Assembly: GCF_015354245.1 (NCBI RefSeq)
Contig: NZ_JADKYZ010000001.1
Coordinates: forward strand, 124,001-188,000
DNA length: 64,000 nucleotides
From: Diaphorobacter caeni
Lineage (GTDB): Bacteria; Pseudomonadota; Gammaproteobacteria; Burkholderiales; Burkholderiaceae_C
Direction of reading: 5' to 3'
Positions within the stretch are counted from its first letter, which is position 1. Each line of letters starts with the position of its first letter. Below are positions 8,072-16,424 of this stretch, piece by piece. A program made the position numbers and the translations under genes. Under the pieces are notes generated by a model, which did not search any database, was not told the origin of the DNA, and saw nothing but the letters and a program-made list of their open reading frames with translations.

Positions 8072-8704
8072 TCATCCGTTGGGATTGTCGCTGAGCCGGG
8101 AGCTCACCACCCGCAGGCGCAGCGACAATTTTCGGGCCAGCAGAGCGATCAGCGCGGCCGCCAGTGGCGCGTCCTGCGCCATCATGTCGTCGAGCGCCTC
8201 GGCGCTCAGCACGGCGATCTCGCAGTCGGTGAGCGTGGTGCAGGTGGAAAAGCGGATGCCGCTGTCCAGCAGCGACATCTCGCCCAGAATGTCTCCGGGG
8301 CGGGTTTCGGCCAGCCGCAGGTGCTCGCCCCAGGGCTGGCGTCTGTCCACGCCGATGCTGCCGGTGAGCAGCACGATCATGAAATTGCCGTATTCGTCCT
8401 GACGGATCAGGTCACGGTTGGGAGACACCTGCGCGAACGCGAAGAAGCGCTGCATGCGCTCCAGCGCTTCCTTGTTCAGGTGCGACATGTACTGGTCCTT
8501 TTCCCAGACCGACTCAAGCAGCTTGCCGCCACGGCTCTTGGGCAGGCGTGTGGCGACGACCTCGACCGCGCGCGCATCCCATGGAGCCGCCGCCTTGCCG
8601 GCGCTCTTGCCCATCGAGAAAGCGGTCGTGAACAGGGTCGACTCTCCAACTTCCCTGGCTTCTCTGGGGCTCCTGGATTTGAGCAGGTCGAGGATGCCTT
8701 TCAT
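8072..8704 (-). CDS. Cyclic nucleotide-binding domain protein between pilT and pilU
   Basis: The product is 210 residues. Residues about 75-195 form a cNMP-binding domain of the CRP type: IRQDEYGNFMIVLLTGSIGV, then GDILGEMSLLDSGIRFSTCTT, the phosphate-binding cassette with the conserved Glu and Arg. There is no DNA-binding helix-turn-helix, so it is not a CRP-type transcription factor. The roughly 75-residue N-terminus has no recognised domain. AGGAAG precedes the start. Sitting between the two retraction ATPase genes, it probably links a cyclic nucleotide signal to twitching motility; that is inference. Confidence 0.88.
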   Translation of the reverse strand: MKGILDLLKSRSPREAREVGESTLFTTAFSMGKSAGKAAAPWDARAVEVVATRLPKSRGGKLLESVWEKDQYMSHLNKEALERMQRFFAFAQVSPNRDLIRQDEYGNFMIVLLTGSIGVDRRQPWGEHLRLAETRPGDILGEMSLLDSGIRFSTCTTLTDCEIAVLSAEALDDMMAQDAPLAAALIALLARKLSLRLRVVSSRLSDNPNG

Positions 8705-8769
8705 GTGGTGTCTTCCTGTTCCGGCGCTGCCTGAGCGCCGAAGGTTGGGTGCGTCTGGCGCCTACCTCG

Positions 8770-9813
8770 TCATCCCGGAAAGTTCTCCGGAATCTTGGCC
8801 TTGGCGCGGGCCTCGGCCGGGCTGATGATGTTGCGTCGCACCAAGTCTGTCAAATTCTGGTCCAGCGTCTGCATGCCCACACCGTTGCTGGTCTGGATGG
8901 TCGAGTACATCTGCGCCACCTTGGCTTCGCGGATCAGGTTGCGGATGGCGCTGGTGCCGAGCATGATCTCGTGCGCCGCCACGCGGCCCTGACCGTCCTT
9001 GGTCTTGCACAGCGTCTGCGAGATCACTGCCTGCAGCGATTCGGAGAGCATCGCGCGGACCATTTCCTTTTCTTCCGCCGGGAATACGTCGATGATACGG
9101 TCGATGGTCTTGGCGGCGCTCGAGGTGTGCAGCGTGCCGAACACCAAGTGGCCGGTTTCGGCGGCGGTCATCGCGAGGCGGATCGTTTCGAGATCGCGCA
9201 TTTCGCCGACCAGAATCGCGTCCGGGTCTTCGCGCAGGGCCGATTTCAGCGCGGCGGCGAACGACAGCGTCATCGGGCCGACCTCGCGCTGGTTGATCAG
9301 GCACTTCTTGGATTCGTGTACGAATTCGATCGGGTCTTCCACCGTGAGGATGTGGCCGTACTCGGTTTCGTTCAGATAGTTGACCATCGCCGCCAGCGTC
9401 GTGGACTTGCCCGAGCCCGTCGGGCCGGTCACCAGCACCAGACCGCGCGGCTTGAGCGCGAGGTCGCCGAAGATCTTGGGCGCGTTCAGCTGCTCGAGCG
9501 TCAGGATCTTGCTGGGAATCGTCCGGAACACGGCGGCCGCGCCCCGGTTCTGGTTGAAGGCGTTCACCCGAAAGCGCGCGAGGCCTTCGATTTCAAACGA
9601 GAAGTCGACCTCGAGGAACTCTTCATACGTCTTGCGCTGCGAGTCGCTCATGATGTCATAGACCATGCCGTGCACGGTCTTGTGGTCGAGCGCGTCCACA
9701 TTGATGCGGCGCACGTCGCCGTGCACCCGGATCATCGGCGGCAGGCCGGACGACAGGTGCAGGTCGGAGGCTTTGTTCTTGACGCTGAATGCAAGCAGTT
9801 GGGTAATGTCCAC
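8770..9813 (-). CDS. pilT: Type IV pilus retraction ATPase PilT
   Basis: The product is 347 residues, the normal PilT length. It powers pilus retraction for twitching motility and DNA uptake. Walker A GPTGSGKST is at 130-138. ILTVEDPIEFVH, the Walker B region DAILVGEMRD and AETGHLVFGTLHTSSA follow in order, and the C-terminal part has AIRNLIREAK, the AIRNLIRE motif known to be important for retraction. The start codon is GTG with AGAGGGA upstream. It is first gene of the pilT-cNMP-pilU group and is divergent from yggS. Confidence 0.95.
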   Translation of the reverse strand: MDITQLLAFSVKNKASDLHLSSGLPPMIRVHGDVRRINVDALDHKTVHGMVYDIMSDSQRKTYEEFLEVDFSFEIEGLARFRVNAFNQNRGAAAVFRTIPSKILTLEQLNAPKIFGDLALKPRGLVLVTGPTGSGKSTTLAAMVNYLNETEYGHILTVEDPIEFVHESKKCLINQREVGPMTLSFAAALKSALREDPDAILVGEMRDLETIRLAMTAAETGHLVFGTLHTSSAAKTIDRIIDVFPAEEKEMVRAMLSESLQAVISQTLCKTKDGQGRVAAHEIMLGTSAIRNLIREAKVAQMYSTIQTSNGVGMQTLDQNLTDLVRRNIISPAEARAKAKIPENFPG

Positions 9814-9932
9814 GGGATCCCTCTGATCGTTTGATACGCTTGATGTCTTGTTTGCGAGCAGATCGACAGGTTAAGGTTGTTTGACCTGTGCCGCTAGTCA
9901 GATCGGCCGAAACGGACTCCTCAACGAACATT

Positions 9933-10655
9933 ATGACGACGATTTCCAACAATCTCCAACGAGTGCATGCGCAGATCGCCAAGGCCTGCGGGCAGGCGGG
10001 GCGCCCCGCGGCCAGCGTGGCCTTGCTGGCGGTGTCCAAGACCTTTGGCCCCGAGGCCGTGCGCGATGCGGCCGAGGCGGGCCAGCGCAGTTTTGGCGAG
10101 AACTACATCCAGGAAGCCGTCGAGAAAATGGCGCTGGTGGCCGAGTACGGATTGCCCCAGCCGCTCGAATGGCACTGCATCGGCCCGATCCAGAGCAACA
10201 AGACGCGTCTCGTGGCCGAGCATTTCGACTGGGCGCACACGGTGGACCGCCTCAAGATCGCCCAGCGCTTGTCCGACCAGCGTCCAGAGCATCTGCCGCC
10301 GCTGCAGATCTGCATTCAGGTGAACGTCGATGGCGGAGCCAACAAGTCGGGCATCGCGCCGGAAGAGACCGCCGAGCTGGTGCGCGCCGCCGCCGCGCTG
10401 CCGCGCATCGTGGTGCGCGGCCTGATGAGCATTCCCGAGCCCACAGCCGACTTCGCGGCTCAGCTCGCCGTGCACCAGCGCGCGCAGAAGCTGTTCGGCG
10501 ATATTGCGGCGCAGCAAATGGCGGGGCTGGAGCGCTTCGACACGCTTTCCATGGGCATGACCGACGACCTTGACGCCGCCGTGCAGGCCGGAAGCACCAT
10601 GGTGCGCGTGGGCAGCGGCATCTTTGGCAGACGTCACTACCCCGCCGCAGGCTGA
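9933..10655 (+). CDS. yggS: YggS/PLPBP family pyridoxal-phosphate homeostasis protein
   Basis: The product is 240 residues. The family binds pyridoxal 5'-phosphate without catalysing a known reaction and keeps PLP and amino/keto acid pools balanced. The PLP lysine is K36 in LLAVSKTF. GENYIQEAVEK, EWHCIGPIQSNKT, NVDGGANKSGI and LSMGMTDDLDAAVQAGSTMVRVGSGIFG are all typical. ATG 9933 matches the family N-terminus better than the upstream in-frame ATG at 9888. It is divergent from pilT, a common arrangement in proteobacteria. Confidence 0.94.
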   Translation: MTTISNNLQRVHAQIAKACGQAGRPAASVALLAVSKTFGPEAVRDAAEAGQRSFGENYIQEAVEKMALVAEYGLPQPLEWHCIGPIQSNKTRLVAEHFDWAHTVDRLKIAQRLSDQRPEHLPPLQICIQVNVDGGANKSGIAPEETAELVRAAAALPRIVVRGLMSIPEPTADFAAQLAVHQRAQKLFGDIAAQQMAGLERFDTLSMGMTDDLDAAVQAGSTMVRVGSGIFGRRHYPAAG

Positions 10656-10733
10656 CGCTGGTGCACCAAATCGCGTGCTAAGCTGTATTTCTCTCGAAGA
10701 GACACTGAATTTCCAACGCTGACTCAGTCACCA

Positions 10734-10776
10734 GGCCCGCCCGTGATCCATCCGAAAGCCAGTGCGGGCCGATCAC
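10734..10776 (+). promoter_or_regulatory. Possible pseudoknot-forming leader before the aminotransferase gene
   Basis: GGCCCGC (10734-10740) is fully complementary to GCGGGCC (10764-10770), and GTGATC (10743-10748) to GATCAC (10771-10776). The two stems interleave, an H-type pseudoknot topology. The second strand ends 4 bases before the AGGAG ribosome site (10781-10785). I recognise no known riboswitch class, so function is speculative. Confidence 0.35.
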
Positions 10777-10792
10777 ACACAGGAGATACCCC

Positions 10793-11929
10793 ATGCCCGG
10801 ATTGCTGCCCGACGTCGACCCCGATGGACTGATGGAATTTTCGGTGGTCTACACCGACCGCGCGCTCAACCACATGTCCAAGAAATTTGTGGGCGTGGTG
10901 CAGGACATCCTCGGTGTCCTCAAGGAGGTCTACAACGCCCACACCGCCGTGCTCGTGCCCGGCAGCGGCACCTTCGGCATGGAGGCCGTGGCCCGCCAGT
11001 TCGCCAACCGCGAAAAGGTGCTGATCGTGCGCAACGGCTGGTTCAGCTACCGCTGGACCCAGATCTTCGACGAAGGCGCGCTCGGCGGCGGCTCCATCGT
11101 CTGCAAGGCCCGCAAGCAGGGCGAAGGCGCTCAGGACCCCTGGGCTCCCGCGCTCGCCGCCGACGTGGCCGAAACCATCCGCATCGAACGCCCCAAGGTC
11201 GTCTTCGCCCCCCACGTGGAAACCGCCAGCGGCATCATCCTGCCCGACGACTACATCAAGACCATCTCCGACGCCGCGCATGAAGTCGGCGCGCTCATGG
11301 TGCTCGACTGCGTGGCCTCCGGCGCAATGTGGGTGGACATGCAGAAGACCGGCGTCGACGTGCTCATCAGCGCACCGCAAAAAGGCTGGAGCAGCACGCC
11401 CTGCTGCGCCATGGTCATGCTCTCCGAGCGCGCCCGCCAGGCCATCGAGCCCACGCAGAGCTCCAGCTTCTCGTGTGATCTGAAGAAGTGGATGACCATC
11501 GCCGAAGGCTACGAAAAAGGCGCCCACGCCTACCACACGACCATGCCGACCGACGCGCTCGTCAAGCTGCGCGACGTGATGCTGGAAACGCGCGAATACG
11601 GCTTCGAGAAGGTCCGTCAGGAACAGATCGATCTGGGCGCGAAGGTCCGCGCATTGCTGGAAACACGCGGCTTCCCGAGCGTGGCGGCTGACGGCTTCAA
11701 GGCCCCCGGCGTGGTCGTGAGCTACACCACCAACCCCGAAATCCAGTCCGGCAAGGCCTTCATGGCCGTCGGCCTGCAGACCGCCTCGGGCGTGCCCCTC
11801 CAATGCGACGAAGGCCCGGACTTCAAGACCTTCCGCATCGGCCTCTTCGGCCTGGAAAAGTGGCACAACGTGGACCGCACCGTAGGCTACCTGGCCAAGG
11901 CTCTGGACCAAATTCAGGCCAAGGCCTAA
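10793..11929 (+). CDS. Class V aminotransferase, alanine/serine-glyoxylate type
   Basis: The product is 378 residues. This PLP enzyme family transfers an amino group from alanine or serine to glyoxylate or a related keto acid. The Schiff-base lysine is K197 in SAPQKGWSSTPCC. Other landmarks are LVPGSGTFGMEAVARQF (55-70), VVFAPHVETASGI (137-149) and LMVLDCVASGAMWVDM, with the PLP aspartate D172. ACAGGAGATACCCC precedes the ATG. The exact donor and acceptor cannot be decided. The leader may fold into a pseudoknot. Confidence 0.88.
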   Translation: MPGLLPDVDPDGLMEFSVVYTDRALNHMSKKFVGVVQDILGVLKEVYNAHTAVLVPGSGTFGMEAVARQFANREKVLIVRNGWFSYRWTQIFDEGALGGGSIVCKARKQGEGAQDPWAPALAADVAETIRIERPKVVFAPHVETASGIILPDDYIKTISDAAHEVGALMVLDCVASGAMWVDMQKTGVDVLISAPQKGWSSTPCCAMVMLSERARQAIEPTQSSSFSCDLKKWMTIAEGYEKGAHAYHTTMPTDALVKLRDVMLETREYGFEKVRQEQIDLGAKVRALLETRGFPSVAADGFKAPGVVVSYTTNPEIQSGKAFMAVGLQTASGVPLQCDEGPDFKTFRIGLFGLEKWHNVDRTVGYLAKALDQIQAKA

Positions 11930-12235
11930 GCAAAGCAAAAGGCGGCGTCGCCCGAAAGGGCGATGCCGGCACGAGCGAAGCAAAGTGCCGCAAACACCTC
12001 TTCCAATCTGACTTCCGGCGGTTGTCCGAGCGGAGCGCGGCAGCGCGAAGTCGAGTTCTGCCGGAGGACTTCCAAGCGCATTTTTGATTACTTTTTGGGC
12101 AAGACCAAAAAGTGATTGCCCCGCCGGGGGCAGTCCCGGCCTCCGCCCTCAACCACGCAGCGCGCGCCAAAAAGAAACACCTTCAAAGCACGAACAAAGC
12201 AACAATCCCAACCCCAACAAACCCAAAGCAATTCA
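11930..12235. other. 306-bp intergenic region with strong hairpins
   Basis: Three hairpins are visible. CGGCGTCGCCC-GAAA-GGGCGATGCCG (11943-11968) is an 11-bp stem with one G-U pair and a GNRA loop. GGCAC/GTGCC (11968-11989) forms a weaker arm. ACTTTTTGG (12090-12098) pairs with CCAAAAAGT (12105-12113). The last resembles a terminator core on either strand. The rest is GC-rich with no coding frame of its own. It may be one copy of a dispersed intergenic element, but no second copy is in the window. Confidence 0.6.
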
Positions 12236-12652
12236 ATGAAGAAGCTCACCCTGCTGGCAACCGCCACCATCACAGCCCTCACCCTCGCCACCGCAGCAAA
12301 AGCCGCAGACCCCGTCACCACCCAGAGCGGCCTGATCTACGAAAGCATCAAGGACGGCGCAGGCGCCAGCCCCAAGGCCACCGACACCGTCAAGGTCCAT
12401 TACCGCGGCTGGTTTCCTGAGTCCGGCAAGGAGTTCGACAGCTCCATCAAGCGCGGCCAGCCCATCGACTTCCCGCTCAACGGCGTGATCCCCTGCTGGA
12501 CCGAAGGCGTGCAGAAGATGAAGGTCGGCGGCAAGGCCAAGCTGACGTGCCCGGCCAGCATCGCCTACGGCTCGCGCGGCGCAGGCGGCGTGATTCCGCC
12601 GAACGCCACGCTGAATTTCGAAGTCGAGCTGCTGGCCGTCAACGGCAAATAA
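12236..12652 (+). CDS. FKBP-type peptidyl-prolyl isomerase, exported
   Basis: The product is 138 residues. A cleavable signal peptide (about 1-23, ending TAAKA) is followed by one FKBP domain: VKVHYRGWFPESGKEFDSS, then FPLNGVIPCWTEGVQKMKVGGKAKLTCPASIAYG and IPPNATLNFEVELL. It should catalyse cis-trans proline isomerisation in the periplasm. It lacks the N-terminal dimerisation domain of FkpA and Mip. An in-frame upstream start at 12116 would destroy the signal peptide and is rejected. Confidence 0.92.
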   Translation: MKKLTLLATATITALTLATAAKAADPVTTQSGLIYESIKDGAGASPKATDTVKVHYRGWFPESGKEFDSSIKRGQPIDFPLNGVIPCWTEGVQKMKVGGKAKLTCPASIAYGSRGAGGVIPPNATLNFEVELLAVNGK

Positions 12653-12667
12653 GGTTTTCCCTCTGTA

Positions 12668-12697
12668 GCGCGCAAGCCCACAAGCGGGCTTACGCGC
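12668..12697 (+). terminator. Weak hairpin after the FKBP gene
   Basis: AAGCCC (12674-12679) pairs with GGGCTT (12686-12691), and flanking GCGC/GCGC extends the stem across a small internal loop. It lies just after the FKBP stop codon. No U-run follows, so it may only be a transcript-end stabiliser. Confidence 0.4.
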
Positions 12698-12754
12698 CCA
12701 TCTCCTACAGCGCAAGGTGTGAATCGCAGGCCCTGCCGGGCTATGCTTGAGGGC

Positions 12755-14092
12755 ATGCAAATGCTTCCGCTCGAGGATCAGGACTCGCCGGGCGTCAGCG
12801 CCGCCACCGCCGCGCGCGCGGCGCAGCTCTCGCGTGCCAAGCGGCAGGCCACGGGCCTGTTCATCGCGGTGGTCGTGGTCTTCGCGCTCACCTACGCCTT
12901 CCCGCAGAATCTCTGGGTCAAGTGCATACGCGCCATGGCCGAGGCCGCGATGGTCGGCGCTCTGGCAGACTGGTTCGCCGTCTCCGCGCTGTTCAGGCGC
13001 ATCCCGCTTCCGTATCTCTCGCGGCACACCAACATCATCGCGCGCAACAAGGACCGCATCGGCGACAACCTTTCGGCTTTCGTGCGCGACCGTTTTCTCG
13101 ACGCGCCATCGCTCGTGTCCATGATCCGCCGCCATGACCCGGCCGACATGCTCGCGCAGTGGCTCACCTCGCCCGCCAATGCCGGACTGCTGGGCAAGCA
13201 GGTCTCGCGCCTGATGTCCACCGCGCTCGACACGGTGGAGGACGAAAAGATCCAGCAGCTGCTCAACAGCGCCGCGCGGGCCCTGATCGGCCAGATCGAC
13301 GTCTCGCGCACCATGGCCGCCGCGCTCGAGGCGCTCACGCACGAGCGCCGCCACCAGATGCTGCTCGACGATCTGCTGGTGCGCTTCAGCAGCCTGCTGC
13401 GCGCCGACGATACGCGCGACTTCATCGCCAACACGCTGGTCAAATGGATCAAACGCGAGCATCCGCTCAAGCAAAAAGTGCTGCCCACCGACTGGCTGAG
13501 CGGCAAGGGCGCGTCGGCGATCTCGCACGCGATCGAGACCCTGCTCGTGGAGGTGGCGAGAGACCCCAACCATCAGCTGCGCGACTCGCTGGACGCGGCC
13601 ATCGCCCGGCTGATCGAGCGCATGCAGCAGGACCCCGACTGGGAGCAGCGCGGCGAGGAAATCCGCAGCTATCTGCAGAACGACGAGGCGCTGAGCTCCT
13701 ACGTGCACGACATCTGGGCCGACCTGCGCCGCAAGCTGCGCAGCGATCTGCAGGACGAGAATTCGGCGATTGCCCGCAACGTGTCAGAGATGGGCAAGTG
13801 GCTGGGCATGTCGCTCGCGGGCGACGCCGCGCTGCGCCTGCGACTGAACGTGCGCCTCGAACTCTGGGCCGCGCAATGGGCGCCCGACGTGGCGCAGTCC
13901 GTCGCCGAACACATCCGCGCCACCGTGCAGCGCTGGGACGCCGAAGAGATGGCGCAGCTCGTGGAGCAGCACATCGGCAGCGATCTGCAATACATCCGCA
14001 TCAACGGCACCATCGTCGGTGGGCTGATCGGTCTGGTGCTGTTCGTGATCTCGCACGCCAGCATCATCTGGGGTTTGGTGGCGCGGCACTGA
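12755..14092 (+). CDS. DUF445 family membrane protein
   Basis: About 445 residues. DUF445 proteins are uncharacterised bacterial membrane proteins. A transmembrane segment near the N-terminus (ATGLFIAVVVVFALTYAF) is followed by the family hallmark MAEAAMVGALADWFAVSALFRRIPLP and NIIARNKDRIGDNLSAFV. There is a long helical middle, and a second transmembrane segment near the end (GLIGLVLFVISHASIIWGLV). Several in-frame ATGs (12743, 12755, 12761) compete. GAGG at 12748 would best serve 12761, so the start is approximate. Confidence 0.85.
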   Translation: MQMLPLEDQDSPGVSAATAARAAQLSRAKRQATGLFIAVVVVFALTYAFPQNLWVKCIRAMAEAAMVGALADWFAVSALFRRIPLPYLSRHTNIIARNKDRIGDNLSAFVRDRFLDAPSLVSMIRRHDPADMLAQWLTSPANAGLLGKQVSRLMSTALDTVEDEKIQQLLNSAARALIGQIDVSRTMAAALEALTHERRHQMLLDDLLVRFSSLLRADDTRDFIANTLVKWIKREHPLKQKVLPTDWLSGKGASAISHAIETLLVEVARDPNHQLRDSLDAAIARLIERMQQDPDWEQRGEEIRSYLQNDEALSSYVHDIWADLRRKLRSDLQDENSAIARNVSEMGKWLGMSLAGDAALRLRLNVRLELWAAQWAPDVAQSVAEHIRATVQRWDAEEMAQLVEQHIGSDLQYIRINGTIVGGLIGLVLFVISHASIIWGLVARH

Positions 14093-14145
14093 GATCGCCA
14101 ACACGCTCCGGGGCCGTTTGCGCGCCGGGCTGTAGCCCCACCGGT

Positions 14146-14634
14146 TCAGTCCTCGGAATCCTCGTTCTTGCGGTCCTCGCCGTGTCCCTGCAGCTTGGCC
14201 GCGCCGTCAAGCAGGTGCCGGCCGAGCTGCTGCCACGCCTCGGCCTCCTCGGGCTGCTCGCCAAAGTGATAGCAGGTGGCGACGGCCATCGCGAGGCGGC
14301 CGTTCTCGGGAGTCAGGTCAAACGCCAGCTCCGCCTGCGCGGCTGCGTTGCTCCACATGATCTTCGCGTTGGGCGAACCTTCCTTCTGCAGCGCATGGGC
14401 CTCGGCCATCCAGGCCTGGGCGAGCTTGAAAGCCGCCTCGGGCTCGTCGCGGTCGGCCTTGTGGGCGAGGTAGTACTGCTTTCCGGCCTCCTGCCACAGC
14501 GCGCGCGCCTGGGCGAAGTCGGTGGTGGCGACGGTCTGCGCCTGCGCGACGAGCGCGTTGCCGGCCTGCAGGTGCGACTGGTAGTCGTCGTCAGGAGTCG
14601 TGCTGGAAGAGTTGGAATCGGAATCGTGAGCCAT
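14146..14634 (-). CDS. Hypothetical TPR-like helical protein
   Basis: The product is 162 residues. After a short acidic Ser/Asp-rich N-terminus, residues about 20-150 form alternating helices (NALVAQAQT, ARALWQEAGKQYYLAHKA, PEAAFKLAQAWMAEAHALQ, NGRLAMAVATCYHFGEQPEEAEAWQQLGRHLL) that look like tetratricopeptide-like repeats, usually protein-binding. There is no signal peptide. The start at 14634 (MAHDSDS) was chosen over an upstream frame beginning at 14733. Function unknown. It converges with the DUF445 gene. Confidence 0.65.
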   Translation of the reverse strand: MAHDSDSNSSSTTPDDDYQSHLQAGNALVAQAQTVATTDFAQARALWQEAGKQYYLAHKADRDEPEAAFKLAQAWMAEAHALQKEGSPNAKIMWSNAAAQAELAFDLTPENGRLAMAVATCYHFGEQPEEAEAWQQLGRHLLDGAAKLQGHGEDRKNEDSED

Positions 14635-14804
14635 GGCGCTATTGTCGCCGCGTCCACGAGTCCGTTCGTCAGCAGCGGAATTCGGCGGAATCGATCGCTG
14701 TTGATTGGCCGGGTTGTTCAGCGTCTGCTTCAAGAAACCCGCCGCTGTTGCAACGGGCGAGCGTCAAGCGCAAGCGACGGTGCACGGCAGCCGACGAGGG
14801 TGTC

Positions 14805-16301
14805 TCAGAACCGCTCCAAGTCGGGGTGCTTGATCTGCCCGCCACGCACCAGCATCTTGCCGTATTCGGCGCAGCGGTTGAGTGTCGGAATCACCTTGCC
14901 CGGATTGAGCAGGCCCTTGGGATCGAACGCGCCCTTGAGCGCGAACATCTGCAGGTTTTCCTCGGTCGTGAACTGCGTGCACATGCTGTTGAGCTTTTCG
15001 ATGCCCACGCCGTGCTCGCCGGTCACCGTGCCGCCCATGGCGACGCTGGTCTCCAGAATGTCGGCACCGAACAGTTCGCAGCGGTGCAGCTCGTCGGGGT
15101 CGTTCGCATCGAACAGGATCAGCGGATGCAGATTGCCGTCGCCCGCATGGAACACGTTGGCGCAGCGCAGTCGGTATTTCTTCTCCATCTCCTGGATGGC
15201 GAGCAGGATGTCGGCCAGACGCTTGCGCGGAATGGTCGAGTCCATGCACATGTAGTCGGGGCTGATGCGACCGCTGGCGGGGAACGCATTCTTGCGGCCA
15301 CTCCAGAAACGCAGGCGCTCCTCTTCGTTGTTGCTCACGGTGATCGCCGTGGCACCGGCGTTGCGCAGCACGTCGCTCATGCGGCCGATTTCCTCTTCGA
15401 CCTCTTCGGGCGTGCCGTCGCTCTCGCACAGCAGAATGGCTTCGGCGGTGAGGTCGTAGTCGGCATGCACAAAATCTTCGACGGCAGCCGTCATCGGCTT
15501 GTCCATCATCTCCAGACCCGCCGGGATGATGCCCGCAGCGATCACTGCCGCCACGGCATCGCCCGCCTTGCGCACGTCGTCGAAGCTCGCCATGATGCAG
15601 CGCGCGAGCTGCGGCTTGGGGATGAGCTTCACGGTCACTTCGAGCGCCACGGCCAGCATGCCTTCGCTGCCGATCATCGCGGCCAGCAGGTCGTAGCCGG
15701 GCACGTCGAGCGCCTCGCTGCCGAAGGTGACGGGATCGCCCTCGACGGTGAAACCGCGCACGCGCAGCACGTTGTGCACCGTGAGGCCATATTTCAGGCA
15801 GTGCACGCCGCCGGAATTCTCGGCCACGTTGCCGCCGATGGTGCAGGCGATCTGGCTGCTCGGATCGGGCGCGTAGTAGAGGTTGTGCGGCGCGGCGGCC
15901 TCGCTGATCGCCAGATTGCGCACGCCGCACTGCACGCGCGCGGTGCGGCTCACGGGATTGACTTCAAGAATGCGGTTGAACTTGGCGAGCGACAGCGTCA
16001 CGCCCATGGCGTGTGGCATTGCGCCACCCGAAAGCCCCGTGCCCGCGCCGCGCGCGACGACCGGCGCGTCAAGCCGATGGCAGACGCGCAGCACGGCCTG
16101 CACCTGCTCTTCGGTCTCGGGCAGCGCGACGACCAGCGGACGCTGGCGATAGGCGGTCAGCCCATCGCATTCATAAGGGGTGGTGTCTTCGGAGTTCCAC
16201 AGCAGCGCGTGCGCAGGCAGGTGCTGGCCGAGCGCGTCGACGATCTGTTTTTGCCGCAAGGCGCGCTCGCTGGCCGTGGGTTGAGGTGTGGCGGTGCTCA
16301 T
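14805..16301 (-). CDS. glcD: FAD-linked oxidase, GlcD type (glycolate/D-2-hydroxyacid oxidase)
   Basis: The product is 498 residues, the normal GlcD length. It oxidises glycolate or another D-2-hydroxyacid using FAD. The FAD-binding PCMH-type domain shows VVARGAGTGLSGGAMPHAMGV, DPSSQIACTIGGNVAENSGG and DLLAAMIGSEGMLAV. The C-terminal part has FHAGDGNLHPLILFD and TGEHGVGIEKL, with the metal/substrate histidines. ATG 16301 (MSTATPQP) fits the family start. No glcE or glcF partner is adjacent, so D-lactate or D-2-hydroxyglutarate dehydrogenase activity remains possible. The MHS transporter upstream on the same strand may supply the substrate. Confidence 0.87.
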   Translation of the reverse strand: MSTATPQPTASERALRQKQIVDALGQHLPAHALLWNSEDTTPYECDGLTAYRQRPLVVALPETEEQVQAVLRVCHRLDAPVVARGAGTGLSGGAMPHAMGVTLSLAKFNRILEVNPVSRTARVQCGVRNLAISEAAAPHNLYYAPDPSSQIACTIGGNVAENSGGVHCLKYGLTVHNVLRVRGFTVEGDPVTFGSEALDVPGYDLLAAMIGSEGMLAVALEVTVKLIPKPQLARCIMASFDDVRKAGDAVAAVIAAGIIPAGLEMMDKPMTAAVEDFVHADYDLTAEAILLCESDGTPEEVEEEIGRMSDVLRNAGATAITVSNNEEERLRFWSGRKNAFPASGRISPDYMCMDSTIPRKRLADILLAIQEMEKKYRLRCANVFHAGDGNLHPLILFDANDPDELHRCELFGADILETSVAMGGTVTGEHGVGIEKLNSMCTQFTTEENLQMFALKGAFDPKGLLNPGKVIPTLNRCAEYGKMLVRGGQIKHPDLERF

Positions 16302-16424
16302 CCCGTGAATGTAGTTCAACAGCCGAGGCAGCGGCGTGAACAAATTTGCACATTCTTGTGAGGTGCGTTGTGCGGGGTGCTGCGGGCTGTTCGCTGTTTT
16401 CGCGAAATGCCCGCAGGCGGCGCG

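Noticed and set aside
13159-15255. Plus-strand 698-codon frame
   Set aside because: Runs across the DUF445 gene in another frame and then antisense to two other genes; no family features.
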